From Marinilabiliales bacterium (GTDB lineage: Bacteria; Bacteroidota; Bacteroidia; Bacteroidales; DTU049): 35,436 bases of DNA. Below, one piece after another: positions 26,141 through 34,102 of the stretch (its first letter is position 1; each line of letters begins with the position of its first letter). A model generated the notes under the pieces. It saw nothing but the letters and a program-made list of their open reading frames with translations, was not told where the DNA came from and searched no databases. The stretch covers positions 1 through 35,436 of the forward strand of contig PKSX01000256.1 in NCBI GenBank assembly GCA_002869435.1, given 5' to 3'. The position numbers and the translations under genes are program-made.

Positions 26141-28270
26141 ATGAAAAACTTTACCGATATCATCAGCCTTGAACTGGGCTTAAAAATACACCAGGTGGCG
26201 GGAACCATTCAGCTTTTGAGCGAAGGTGCCACCGTTCCCTTTATTGCCCGATACCGTAAGGAAATGACCGGCAGCCTTGACGAAGTTCAGATAATGGCTA
26301 TTAAAACCCGTTTACATCAACTAACCGAACTTGAAAAACGCAAAGATGCGGTTATTGAAAGCATTCGTGAACAGGAAAAACTTACTCCCGAACTGGAAGA
26401 AAAGATCCGCAATGCGCAAACCATGCCTGAGGTGGAAGACTTATATCTTCCCTATCGTCCGAAAAGGAAAACCCGGTCCAGTGTGGCCATTGAAAAAGGA
26501 CTTGAACCTCTTGCAAAAAAAATATATCAGCAATTGCCCTTCGATCTGGAAGCTGCTGCCGAACATTTTATTGATGAGAAAAAAGGTGTCAGTTCAATTG
26601 AAGAAGCCATTGCCGGTGCGCGGGATATCATCGCCGAATGGGTAAATGAAAACGCCATCATCCGTGCCGGACTTCGCCGCATGTTCATCAACGACGGGAT
26701 TATCACATCAAAAATCATCAAAGGCAAAGAACAGGAAGGCAATAAATTCGAAAATTATTTCGACTGGAACGAACCGGTAAAAAAATCACCATCACACCGT
26801 ATTCTTGCTATTTTCAGAGGTGAAAATGAAGGTTTTTTGAAAGTCATCATAGAACCCGACACTGAAGAAGCACTCGACTTTATCGACAGAAAAATAATAA
26901 CCGGAAATAATGCTATTGCCGACGAAGTGATTGATGCATACGAAGATGCATACAAACGTCTTTTAAAGCCCAGCATCGAAACCGAAGTAAGAAAGCACTA
27001 TAAGGAACAGGCCGACCGCGAAGCCATTGAAGTTTTTGCGGAAAATGCCCGCCAGTTACTGATGGCTGCTCCGCTCGGACAAAAAAATATTCTGGCCATA
27101 GACCCCGGCTTCCGAACAGGTTGCAAAGTTGTGGCCCTCGATAAACAAGGCAACCTATTGCACAACGAAACCATTTATCCACATCCACCGGAAAGCAAGG
27201 TGAAAGAAGCTTTGAATAAAATTGATCATTTGGTAGAGGCCTATAAAATAGAAGCCATTGCAATAGGAAATGGAACTGCAGGTCGTGAAACTGAAGCTTT
27301 TATCGGACGCATGCGTTTTAATCAGGATGTGATTGCGGTGATGGTAAATGAATCAGGCGCATCTATTTATTCTGCCAGTGATGTGGCACGTGAAGAATTT
27401 CCCGATTATGATGTTACCGTACGCGGAGCAGTATCCATCGGTCGCCGACTGATGGATCCACTTGCCGAGCTTGTAAAGATTGACCCAAAATCAATTGGCG
27501 TAGGACAGTATCAGCACGATGTGGATCAGAATCTTCTGAAAGAAAAACTCGATGATACGGTAATGAGTGCAGTTAATAATGTTGGTGTTGAGCTTAATAC
27601 TGCCAGCAAACAGCTGCTCACCTACGTTTCGGGAATTGGCCCTGTTATGGCAAAAAACATTGTTGAACATCGCAAAAATAATGGGCCTTTCAAATCGAGA
27701 AAAGAGATTCTTAAAGTAACACGCTTTGGAGACAAAGCTTTTGAACAGGCCGCAGGATTTTTGCGCATAAAAAATGCCGAAAACCCGCTCGATTCGTCTG
27801 CTGTTCACCCCGAATCCTATCACATAGTGGAAAAAATGGCTAAAGATCAGGATGCGTCGGTTTATGAACTCATGCAAAATAAAAGCCTTCGCGAACGCAT
27901 CAATCTTAAAGCTTATATAAACGATAAAGTCGGACTCCCTACGCTAAAAGATATTATGTCTGAACTTGAAAAACCCGGCCGGGATCCACGCGAAAAATTT
28001 GAAGTTTTTGAATTTGACCAATCTGTAAATAGCATGGATGACCTTGTTGCCGGCATGGAATTACCGGGTATCGTTACCAATATTACTAGATTTGGAGCTT
28101 TTGTAGATATTGGCGTTCATCAGGACGGGCTTGTTCATGTTAGTCAAATGGCCGATAAATTTGTTCGCGACCCGAATGAAATAGTTAAACTGAATCAAAA
28201 AGTTAATGTTCGCGTTCTCGAGGTAGATAAAAACCGCAAACGCATTAACCTGAGTATGAAAAGCATGTAA
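26141..28270 (+). CDS. tex: Tex-family RNA-binding transcription accessory protein
   Basis: A 709-aa cytoplasmic protein. An N-terminal helical domain (PFIARYRKEMTG, about 30-42) is followed by a YqgF/RNase H-like domain (from about 317, with D321 in AIDPGFRTG). Helix-hairpin-helix repeats (about 495-560, SGIGPVMAKNIVEHR) and a C-terminal S1 domain (about 636-709) complete it. Tex binds nucleic acid and affects transcription; it is related to eukaryotic Spt6. It heads a compact gene run: the next gene starts two bases after its stop. Confidence 0.96.
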   Translation: MKNFTDIISLELGLKIHQVAGTIQLLSEGATVPFIARYRKEMTGSLDEVQIMAIKTRLHQLTELEKRKDAVIESIREQEKLTPELEEKIRNAQTMPEVEDLYLPYRPKRKTRSSVAIEKGLEPLAKKIYQQLPFDLEAAAEHFIDEKKGVSSIEEAIAGARDIIAEWVNENAIIRAGLRRMFINDGIITSKIIKGKEQEGNKFENYFDWNEPVKKSPSHRILAIFRGENEGFLKVIIEPDTEEALDFIDRKIITGNNAIADEVIDAYEDAYKRLLKPSIETEVRKHYKEQADREAIEVFAENARQLLMAAPLGQKNILAIDPGFRTGCKVVALDKQGNLLHNETIYPHPPESKVKEALNKIDHLVEAYKIEAIAIGNGTAGRETEAFIGRMRFNQDVIAVMVNESGASIYSASDVAREEFPDYDVTVRGAVSIGRRLMDPLAELVKIDPKSIGVGQYQHDVDQNLLKEKLDDTVMSAVNNVGVELNTASKQLLTYVSGIGPVMAKNIVEHRKNNGPFKSRKEILKVTRFGDKAFEQAAGFLRIKNAENPLDSSAVHPESYHIVEKMAKDQDASVYELMQNKSLRERINLKAYINDKVGLPTLKDIMSELEKPGRDPREKFEVFEFDQSVNSMDDLVAGMELPGIVTNITRFGAFVDIGVHQDGLVHVSQMADKFVRDPNEIVKLNQKVNVRVLEVDKNRKRINLSMKSM

Positions 28271-28272
28271 TT

Positions 28273-30033
28273 ATGAAAAAATCCTTATTCCTTCTGTTGA
28301 TATTGCTCACCACCGGACTTAATGCCCAGGAAAAACCATTCACAATTCCCTACGAACTCGACTCAAACAAGACCATGACTTACGAAGAAATTGTAACCAT
28401 GTGTCATACCGTTGACTCATTGTTCATGGAAGTGCGGCTGAAAAGTTTCGGAACCACTTCGCGTGGATATGATCTACCCTACCTCATTGTGGAAGATCCG
28501 ATGAAAAGAGATAAAAAACTAACACTCTGGATTCAGGCAGGCATACACCCCGGCGAAAGTGAAGGCGCCGATGCAGGATTCCTTTTTCTGCGAGATGTAC
28601 TAACAAAACCCGAATTCAGAGTCATGCTGCAGAAAGTGCGCATTATTTTCATTCCGGTTTTCAATGCCGATGGATGGAACCGCATGAGCCCCTACAATCG
28701 CATCAATCAAAACGGCCCTGAGGAAATGGGCTGGCGCTGCACCGCGCAGAATCTGAATCTGAACCGCGATTTTATGAAAGCAGATGCCCCTGCCATGCAA
28801 AACTGGCTCAAACTTTTCAATGAAATCAACCCCGATTTTGTGGTCGATTGCCATACTACTGATGGGGCAGATTATCAGTACGCACTTACTTACGGACTTG
28901 ATACTCATGAAGCATTAAATCAGGATGTAGCTAAATGGCTCAACGAAAAATATGTTCCTTTGGTTGAGGCAAATATGTCGCAGGCTGGATATCCTATTTA
29001 CCCTTATGTAGCTTTCCGCGAGTGGCATAATCCAAAAAGCGGATTGAGAACATATGCTTCGCGTCCAATGCTGTCGCATGGATATACGATTTTGTCAGAC
29101 CGCCCGTGCCTGCTAATTGAAACTCACATGCTAAAACCCTATAATATCAGAGTTGAGTCCACGCGGCAGATGTTGCTAAATACACTTATTGTTCTGAACA
29201 CATACAACACCGAGTATCACGATGTTTTACAAAAAGCAGATGCAGACCGAAAATCAAAAGAATTTGCAAAGTCCAAGTTCCCTATCCATTTCAAGACCTC
29301 AATGCAAGACAGCTCACTCACAAATTTTCTCGGATTTGACTATGATACATTAACCAGTGAAATAACAGGCGGAAAGTATTTTGTGTATCATAACGATCAG
29401 CCTGAAACATTCAACCTCTGGATTTTCAATAAAATTGTTATCGACCGTGAAGTAGATCTCCCGATTGCATATGTCATCCCGCCTGAATGGAGCGAGGTCA
29501 TATACCGGCTTAAGTTACACGGAATAAGTATTATAACTGTTCAGGAAGATACTGAAGTGGAAGCCACTCAAACCAAATTCTCAAATATTGAATTTCCTAA
29601 TCGTCCATACGAAGGTCGCTTCAGTCCGAGTTTCGATGCTGAAGAATATGAAACAACCATTATTGTTCATAAAGGCAGTGCTCTTGTAAGGGTGAATCAG
29701 GATAAAATTAAAGTTATTGCATGGTTACTGGAACCTTACTCAGAAGACAGCTTTCTCAAATGGGGTTTTTTCAATACCATTTTCGAGCAAAAGGAATATG
29801 GTGAGCTTTATGTTATGGAACCTATTGCCGTGGAAATGTTTGAAAAAGATCCTGCATTAGAAGCAGAATTCGAGGAATTGAAAGCCAGCAATCCACAATT
29901 CGCAGCCAGCCAGTGGGCACAAATGAACTGGGTATACAACCACAGTCTCTGGGCTGATCCTCAGAAAGATGTTTATCCGGTTATAAAAATCACTAAAGAA
30001 TCAGAATTTCAAAAACTAAATCCCAGCAGATAA
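28273..30033 (+). CDS. Exported M14-family zinc carboxypeptidase
   Basis: A 586-aa protein with a signal peptide (about 1-18, ending LNA). The M14 metallopeptidase domain (about 35-310) shows zinc ligands H92 and E95 in IHPGESEG and H194 in VDCHTTDG, the LNLNRDF motif (161-167) and a catalytic Glu in LIETHM (E283). A beta-rich C-terminal extension of about 270 residues has no T9SS sorting signature. It is probably a periplasmic or lipid-surface exopeptidase acting on peptides. It lies between tex and xthA, and its stop overlaps the xthA start by one base (TAATG), so translation is coupled. Confidence 0.9.
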   Translation: MKKSLFLLLILLTTGLNAQEKPFTIPYELDSNKTMTYEEIVTMCHTVDSLFMEVRLKSFGTTSRGYDLPYLIVEDPMKRDKKLTLWIQAGIHPGESEGADAGFLFLRDVLTKPEFRVMLQKVRIIFIPVFNADGWNRMSPYNRINQNGPEEMGWRCTAQNLNLNRDFMKADAPAMQNWLKLFNEINPDFVVDCHTTDGADYQYALTYGLDTHEALNQDVAKWLNEKYVPLVEANMSQAGYPIYPYVAFREWHNPKSGLRTYASRPMLSHGYTILSDRPCLLIETHMLKPYNIRVESTRQMLLNTLIVLNTYNTEYHDVLQKADADRKSKEFAKSKFPIHFKTSMQDSSLTNFLGFDYDTLTSEITGGKYFVYHNDQPETFNLWIFNKIVIDREVDLPIAYVIPPEWSEVIYRLKLHGISIITVQEDTEVEATQTKFSNIEFPNRPYEGRFSPSFDAEEYETTIIVHKGSALVRVNQDKIKVIAWLLEPYSEDSFLKWGFFNTIFEQKEYGELYVMEPIAVEMFEKDPALEAEFEELKASNPQFAASQWAQMNWVYNHSLWADPQKDVYPVIKITKESEFQKLNPSR

Positions 30034-30794
30034 TGAAAATCATATCATATAATGTAAACGGAATACGGGCAGCAATAGGAAAAGGATTTATTGAATGGCT
30101 CGGGCAAACCGGTGCCGATGTGGTTTGTTTGCAGGAAAGCAAGGCTCAGCCTGATCAGATACCAATTATGGAGTTTGAAAGCATAGGTTATCAGACCTTC
30201 TGGCATAGTGCAGAAAAAAAAGGTTACAGCGGGGTTGCAATTCTTACCAAGATCAAGCCCGATCACATTACTTATGGAATCGGAATTCCGGAATACGATC
30301 GTGAAGGCCGCTTCCTAAGAGCCGATTACGGAGATTTGAGCATTGTTTCTGTATATCATCCCTCAGGCTCAAGCGGTGATGAACGCCAGGAATTTAAAAT
30401 GAAATGGCTAGATGATTTTTACGATAAAGTGCATGAACTAAAGAAAGAAAGGCCAAACCTCATCATTTCCGGCGATTACAATATCTGCCACAAGGAAATC
30501 GATATTCACGATCCAAAAGGAAATAAAAACAACTCTGGCTTCCTGCCCGAAGAACGGGAATGGATAGGCAAATTCATCGACAGCGGATTTATTGATACAT
30601 TCAGAGAATTCCACCCCGAGCCGCATCGCTACAGCTGGTGGAGTTACCGCCGCCAGGCCCGCGACCGAAACCTCGGCTGGCGCATCGATTACCACATGGT
30701 AACCGAAAATCTGAAAAGCCGCCTTAAAGATGCCGACATTCTTGATCAGGTGGTGCACAGCGATCATTGTCCGATTACGCTTGAGATAGATTAA
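30033..30794 (+). CDS. xthA: Exodeoxyribonuclease III / AP endonuclease
   Basis: A 253-aa member of the EEP endonuclease family, acting in base excision repair by cutting at abasic sites. Motifs: NVNGIRAA (8-15), LQESKAQ (E35), SGDYNI, a WWSYRRQAR(D)RNLGWRIDY block and the terminal SDHCPI. Length and motif set are standard for the family. It overlaps the M14 gene by one base and is followed by rmuC. Confidence 0.96.
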   Translation: MKIISYNVNGIRAAIGKGFIEWLGQTGADVVCLQESKAQPDQIPIMEFESIGYQTFWHSAEKKGYSGVAILTKIKPDHITYGIGIPEYDREGRFLRADYGDLSIVSVYHPSGSSGDERQEFKMKWLDDFYDKVHELKKERPNLIISGDYNICHKEIDIHDPKGNKNNSGFLPEEREWIGKFIDSGFIDTFREFHPEPHRYSWWSYRRQARDRNLGWRIDYHMVTENLKSRLKDADILDQVVHSDHCPITLEID

Positions 30795-30800
30795 TAGTTT

Positions 30801-30808
30801 TAACTTTG
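30801..30808 (+). promoter_or_regulatory. TAnnTTTG box five bases before the rmuC start
   Basis: A perfect TAACTTTG lies five bases before the ATG at 30814. A TTG (30781-30783) sits 17 bases upstream of the box. Transcription would begin at about the start codon. This would give rmuC and the DUF5714 gene their own leaderless promoter. Confidence 0.5.
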
Positions 30809-30813
30809 TGTTT

Positions 30814-32187
30814 ATGATAGAAATAATCCTCCCCTCTATAGCCATCCTGATCAGCCTTATTATTCTGATCATTTTGCTAACAAAGAAAAGCGGAACGACA
30901 ACAGCCGACACTTCAAAACTTGAAGACCAGGTTCAGTCGCTCGACCGTCTCATCCGTGAGGAATTTGAACGCAACCGTGAGTCGTTGCAAAAAGCACTGC
31001 GCGAAAACCGGGAGGAACTGAGCAATTCTTTCAAAAACCTTGGCGAAGGACAAAGCAAACAATTTGAAACGTTCAACAAAAACCTGAATGATCTGGTAAA
31101 GCTATTTACTGAAAGAACGGAACGATTATACGAAGTTCTCAGAGAAACCGCACTGGAGAACAGGACTGAGCAAACCAAGTCGCTGACCGGGATTCGCGAA
31201 ACCGTTGAAAAAAAACTCACCAGTCTGCAGGAAGACAACAGCAAAAAGCTGGAAGAAATGCGCAAAACCGTGGATGAGAAACTTCAGGAAGGACTCGAGA
31301 AGCGCTTCAATGAATCGTTTAAACTGATCAGCACCCGGCTTGAAGAAGTACATAAAGGTCTGGGCGAAATGCAGAGTCTGGCCTCTGGTGTGGGTGATTT
31401 GAAAAAAGTTCTTACCAATGTAAAAACCCGTGGAAACCTTGGCGAGGTGCAACTGGGATCTATCCTTGAACAAATCTTCAGCCCCGAACAGTATGAGCAC
31501 AATGCACAGGTAAAGGCCAATAGTCAGGAACGCGTTGAATTTGCTGTAAAACTTCCCGGCAAAACACAAACCGATCAGGATCTGCTGCTTCCTATCGACT
31601 CCAAATTCCCTATTGAAGATTATCAGCGGCTACTCGAAGCATACGAAAAGGCCGACAGTACAAATACCGATCAGATTGAATCGGCAGCCAAACAATTTGA
31701 AAACTCTTTAAAGAAAAACGCCAAGGACATTTTTGAGAAATATATCAATCCTCCTGTTACTACCGATTTTGCCATAATGTTTGTACCCACAGAAGGGCTA
31801 TATGCAGAAGTACTACGCAGAACTGGCCTTTTCGAAAGTCTCCAACGCACATATAAAGTTACAGTAGTTGGGCCCAGCAATCTGGTGGCATTTTTAAGCA
31901 GTTTACAAATGGGATTCCGTACGCTGGCTATCGAAAAACGCAGCAGCGAAGTATGGAATCTGCTGGGTGCTGTGAAGGCCGAGTTTGGTAAATTCGGCGA
32001 TGTACTTGAAAAAACAAAGCAAAAACTCGAACAGGCTACCAAAACTATAGACTCTGCAGGTGTGCGTACAAGAGCCATTGAAAGAAAGCTGAAAGATGTT
32101 CAGGAATTACCGGTGATTGAAGACAACGACATTGCCGAAAGTATTGAAGAAGCCGGACACGAAGAAATTGACGAAAACGAAGACTGA
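30814..32187 (+). CDS. rmuC: RmuC-family DNA recombination protein
   Basis: A 457-aa protein. I take the ATG at 30814 over the GTG at 30808, which lies in the promoter-like box. One N-terminal membrane span (about 2-24) is followed by a long coiled coil (about 30-190, rich in Glu/Lys heptads). The RmuC nuclease-like domain (about 195-410) includes KTRGNLGEVQLG, LPIDSKFPIEDY and FVPTEGLYAEV. RmuC limits rearrangement at inverted repeats in E. coli. The position beside xthA fits a DNA-maintenance role. The next gene starts two bases after the stop. Confidence 0.95.
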   Translation: MIEIILPSIAILISLIILIILLTKKSGTTTADTSKLEDQVQSLDRLIREEFERNRESLQKALRENREELSNSFKNLGEGQSKQFETFNKNLNDLVKLFTERTERLYEVLRETALENRTEQTKSLTGIRETVEKKLTSLQEDNSKKLEEMRKTVDEKLQEGLEKRFNESFKLISTRLEEVHKGLGEMQSLASGVGDLKKVLTNVKTRGNLGEVQLGSILEQIFSPEQYEHNAQVKANSQERVEFAVKLPGKTQTDQDLLLPIDSKFPIEDYQRLLEAYEKADSTNTDQIESAAKQFENSLKKNAKDIFEKYINPPVTTDFAIMFVPTEGLYAEVLRRTGLFESLQRTYKVTVVGPSNLVAFLSSLQMGFRTLAIEKRSSEVWNLLGAVKAEFGKFGDVLEKTKQKLEQATKTIDSAGVRTRAIERKLKDVQELPVIEDNDIAESIEEAGHEEIDENED

Positions 32188-32189
32188 AA

Positions 32190-32894
32190 ATGACCGATCA
32201 TAAAAACAACTGCCTCATTTGCGGCAGCGAACTCATTTATGCAGACAACGAAGAAGATCTAAATTGCGAAATATGTGGGGAAGCCTTTCACAGCAAAGTG
32301 TATTGCGAGAACAAACATTTCATTTGTGATCATTGTCACAGTGCAGGTGCCAACGAAGTAATTCTGAAAAAATGCCTTCAAAGTAAAAGTCTGAACCCGA
32401 TTCAGCTGGCAAACGAAATAATGCATCTTCCTCAAATACATATGCACGGTCCCGAACATCATTATCTTGCCCCGGCAGTTTTGCTTACTGTGTATTATAA
32501 TCATCTGGGCCATCAGGACACTAAAGAAGCTAAACTCAAAGAAGCACTTAAGCGCTCATCAAATGTTCCGGGTGGCGCCTGTGGTTATTGGGGCACATGT
32601 GGAGCAGCAGTTGGGACTGGAATTTTCATAAGTTTAATCACCAATGCCAATCCTGTAAGTGAAAAAAGCTGGCAGCTTAGCAACATGATGACTGCCGCAT
32701 CACTATCAGCTGTGGCTAAGCATCCCGGTCCAAGATGTTGTAAAAGAGATACTTTTGAGGCACTTCAAACAGCTTCAGTATTTCTAAATGAACACTTTAA
32801 TTTCAAACCTGAATCTAACGAGTCGATCACCTGCAAATTCAGCCATCTGAATAAAGAATGCCTGGGCAAAAAATGCCCTTATTTCAAAAATTAG
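32190..32894 (+). CDS. Cys-rich DUF5714-type protein
   Basis: A 234-aa protein with 15 cysteines. N-terminal CxxC pairs (C8/C11, C26/C29, C46/C49) suggest one or two zinc ribbons. The central part has HMHGPEHH and ACGYWGTCGAA (C131, C137). PGPRCCKRDT (C183, C184) and a C-terminal cluster (C215, C224, C229) follow. This pattern matches DUF5714 as I remember it, a domain frequent in anaerobes and linked with radical-SAM or methyltransferase proteins. The function is unknown. A metal or Fe-S site is plausible. It is coupled to rmuC (two-base gap), and its stop overlaps that of the convergent barrel gene. Confidence 0.75.
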   Translation: MTDHKNNCLICGSELIYADNEEDLNCEICGEAFHSKVYCENKHFICDHCHSAGANEVILKKCLQSKSLNPIQLANEIMHLPQIHMHGPEHHYLAPAVLLTVYYNHLGHQDTKEAKLKEALKRSSNVPGGACGYWGTCGAAVGTGIFISLITNANPVSEKSWQLSNMMTAASLSAVAKHPGPRCCKRDTFEALQTASVFLNEHFNFKPESNESITCKFSHLNKECLGKKCPYFKN

Positions 32895-33451
32895 AATGTA
32901 TACCCCAGGCTTATACCCGGCAGCGTTACGGTTACATATTCCCGCACAAATAAATTCCACACTGCTGTTTCGATCAGATCATCGCTAATCAAAAACTTAT
33001 TCATATGAACAATCAGGCCGCCTCTGAAGAAAAATCCTCCTTCAGGCTTCTGATATCTGTACCCTAGCCTAACAGTATTGTTTACCAGATGATATTCTCC
33101 GGTAATTAAATCAGTATTTAGATTCAGATATGCATAAGATAGACCAATGCTGTACTCAAACATATTTCTTCCTTTTCCAAAAAGAAAATTCAGCTCAGCT
33201 GTCCCGTTTGCTGTAGGAAAATTATTAAAAGGCAAATATCCTCCCCCTATTGATGTGCTGATATTTAAAAATCCGAATTTTGTCCAAATATGATCATAAC
33301 TGAATGCTACAGGCAGCGCACTTCCCACAATATCAAAATAGAAAGCATTATTGGCAAATTTTTCACCTTTCACTTTTAGCCTTTTTTCTTCCTGACTGAA
33401 AGCAGTTATTACAATAAGAGACAAAGCAAAACAAATTATCATCCTTTTCAT
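32891..33451 (-). CDS. Small outer-membrane beta-barrel-like protein
   Basis: A 186-aa protein with a signal peptide (MKRMIICFALSLIVITAFSQ). Alternating hydrophobic strands follow, such as FLNISTSIGGGYLPF and MFEYSIGLSYAYL, ending in a terminal Phe (GISLGYTF), the usual BAM recognition signature. It is probably an 8-stranded outer-membrane barrel of unknown role. It is divergent from the His-rich/TonB receptor pair and shares their intergenic region. It overlaps the DUF5714 stop by four bases at its 3' end. Confidence 0.8.
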   Translation of the reverse strand: MKRMIICFALSLIVITAFSQEEKRLKVKGEKFANNAFYFDIVGSALPVAFSYDHIWTKFGFLNISTSIGGGYLPFNNFPTANGTAELNFLFGKGRNMFEYSIGLSYAYLNLNTDLITGEYHLVNNTVRLGYRYQKPEGGFFFRGGLIVHMNKFLISDDLIETAVWNLFVREYVTVTLPGISLGYTF

Positions 33452-33488
33452 AAGCAGTGCTTTTATAATATTTCTTATGGATATTATA

Positions 33489-33518
33489 CAAATATAATGC
33501 TAATAATTACCGAAACAA
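33489..33518 (-). promoter_or_regulatory. Promoter of the small barrel gene
   Basis: On the minus strand TTG (33518-33516), an exact 19-base spacer, and a perfect TATATTTG (33496-33489). It leaves a leader of about 30 bases. This is the best match to the Bacteroidota promoter consensus in the window. Confidence 0.75.
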
Positions 33519-33546
33519 TAAAATTCGATAGTCCAATAGTTTTATA

Positions 33547-33573
33547 TCACTAATGATTATATTAATTCACTAA
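33547..33573. repeat. TCACTAA direct repeat at 20-base spacing
   Basis: TCACTAA occurs at 33547-33553 and 33567-33573, exactly 20 bases (about two helical turns) apart. The pair lies in the divergent region between the barrel gene and the His-rich gene. The spacing is compatible with a regulator dimer on one DNA face. Function is inference. Confidence 0.4.
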
Positions 33574-33632
33574 AAAACTAAAACTCTTAACTTCATTCTG
33601 TGAGTCGGATTTTTCAATTTCAAGTATATTTA

Positions 33633-33640
33633 TAAATTTG
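33633..33640 (+). promoter_or_regulatory. -7 box of the His-rich gene
   Basis: A perfect TAAATTTG lies seven bases before the ATG at 33648, with TTTC (33612-33615) 17 bases upstream. The expected transcription start is at or just before the start codon. Confidence 0.5.
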
Positions 33641-33647
33641 TACCACC

Positions 33648-34004
33648 ATGAGAAAAACAAAGGTCCTTTTGCAACGGATACTCTCTATACTGATGATCGC
33701 AATTATAAGTTGTATGATTGTCAACAGGGCTGTATTCATGCACACGCATATCATGGCAAACGGAACTGTTGTAACTCATGCTCACCCTTACGATAAAAGT
33801 GACCACAGTCCTTTTAAATCTCACAAGCACAGTAATAGCGAACTGCTGTTTCTTCAACAATTAAAGGATTTTCTACCAATTCTGGCGTTTGTTTTTACAG
33901 CATTATTAATTGTAAAACTCTCGAATTTCAGGAATCCTCAAATCCATGCTCCGTCTCTCCTATTAGATCGAATATATACAGGCAGAGCCCCTCCGGTACT
34001 TTAA
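33648..34004 (+). CDS. Short His-rich double-span membrane protein
   Basis: A 118-aa protein with hydrophobic segments at about 11-29 and 74-91, separated by a His-rich loop. That loop has seven His between residues 32 and 61, in HTH, HAHP and HKH arrangements. The C-terminus is RIYTGRAPPVL. I recall small proteins of this form (His-pair loop and an APP-type tail) upstream of TonB receptors in other Bacteroidota, but know no named function. The loop suggests binding of a transition metal such as zinc, copper or nickel. It lies 98 bases before the receptor gene in the same direction. Confidence 0.8.
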   Translation: MRKTKVLLQRILSILMIAIISCMIVNRAVFMHTHIMANGTVVTHAHPYDKSDHSPFKSHKHSNSELLFLQQLKDFLPILAFVFTALLIVKLSNFRNPQIHAPSLLLDRIYTGRAPPVL

Positions 34005-34029
34005 GCTGTTTTCTACAGACTGAAACAGC
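34005..34029 (+). other. Stem-loop between the His-rich gene and the receptor gene
   Basis: GCTGTTT (34005-34011) and AAACAGC (34023-34029) form a 7-base stem with an 11-base loop immediately after the His-rich gene's stop codon. No T-run follows, so it is not a typical terminator. It may be a processing or stability element in a shared transcript, or a weak attenuator. Confidence 0.4.
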
Positions 34030-34102
34030 CATTTATTGTCAATTGGAATATTTCCGATTTAGCAATTCAGTCTGATCACATCTGAAATCAAGTTTAAAGT
34101 CA

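Noticed and set aside
30808-30813. GTG start for rmuC
   Set aside because: It overlaps the TAACTTTG promoter-like box and adds only two residues. The ATG at 30814 is preferred.
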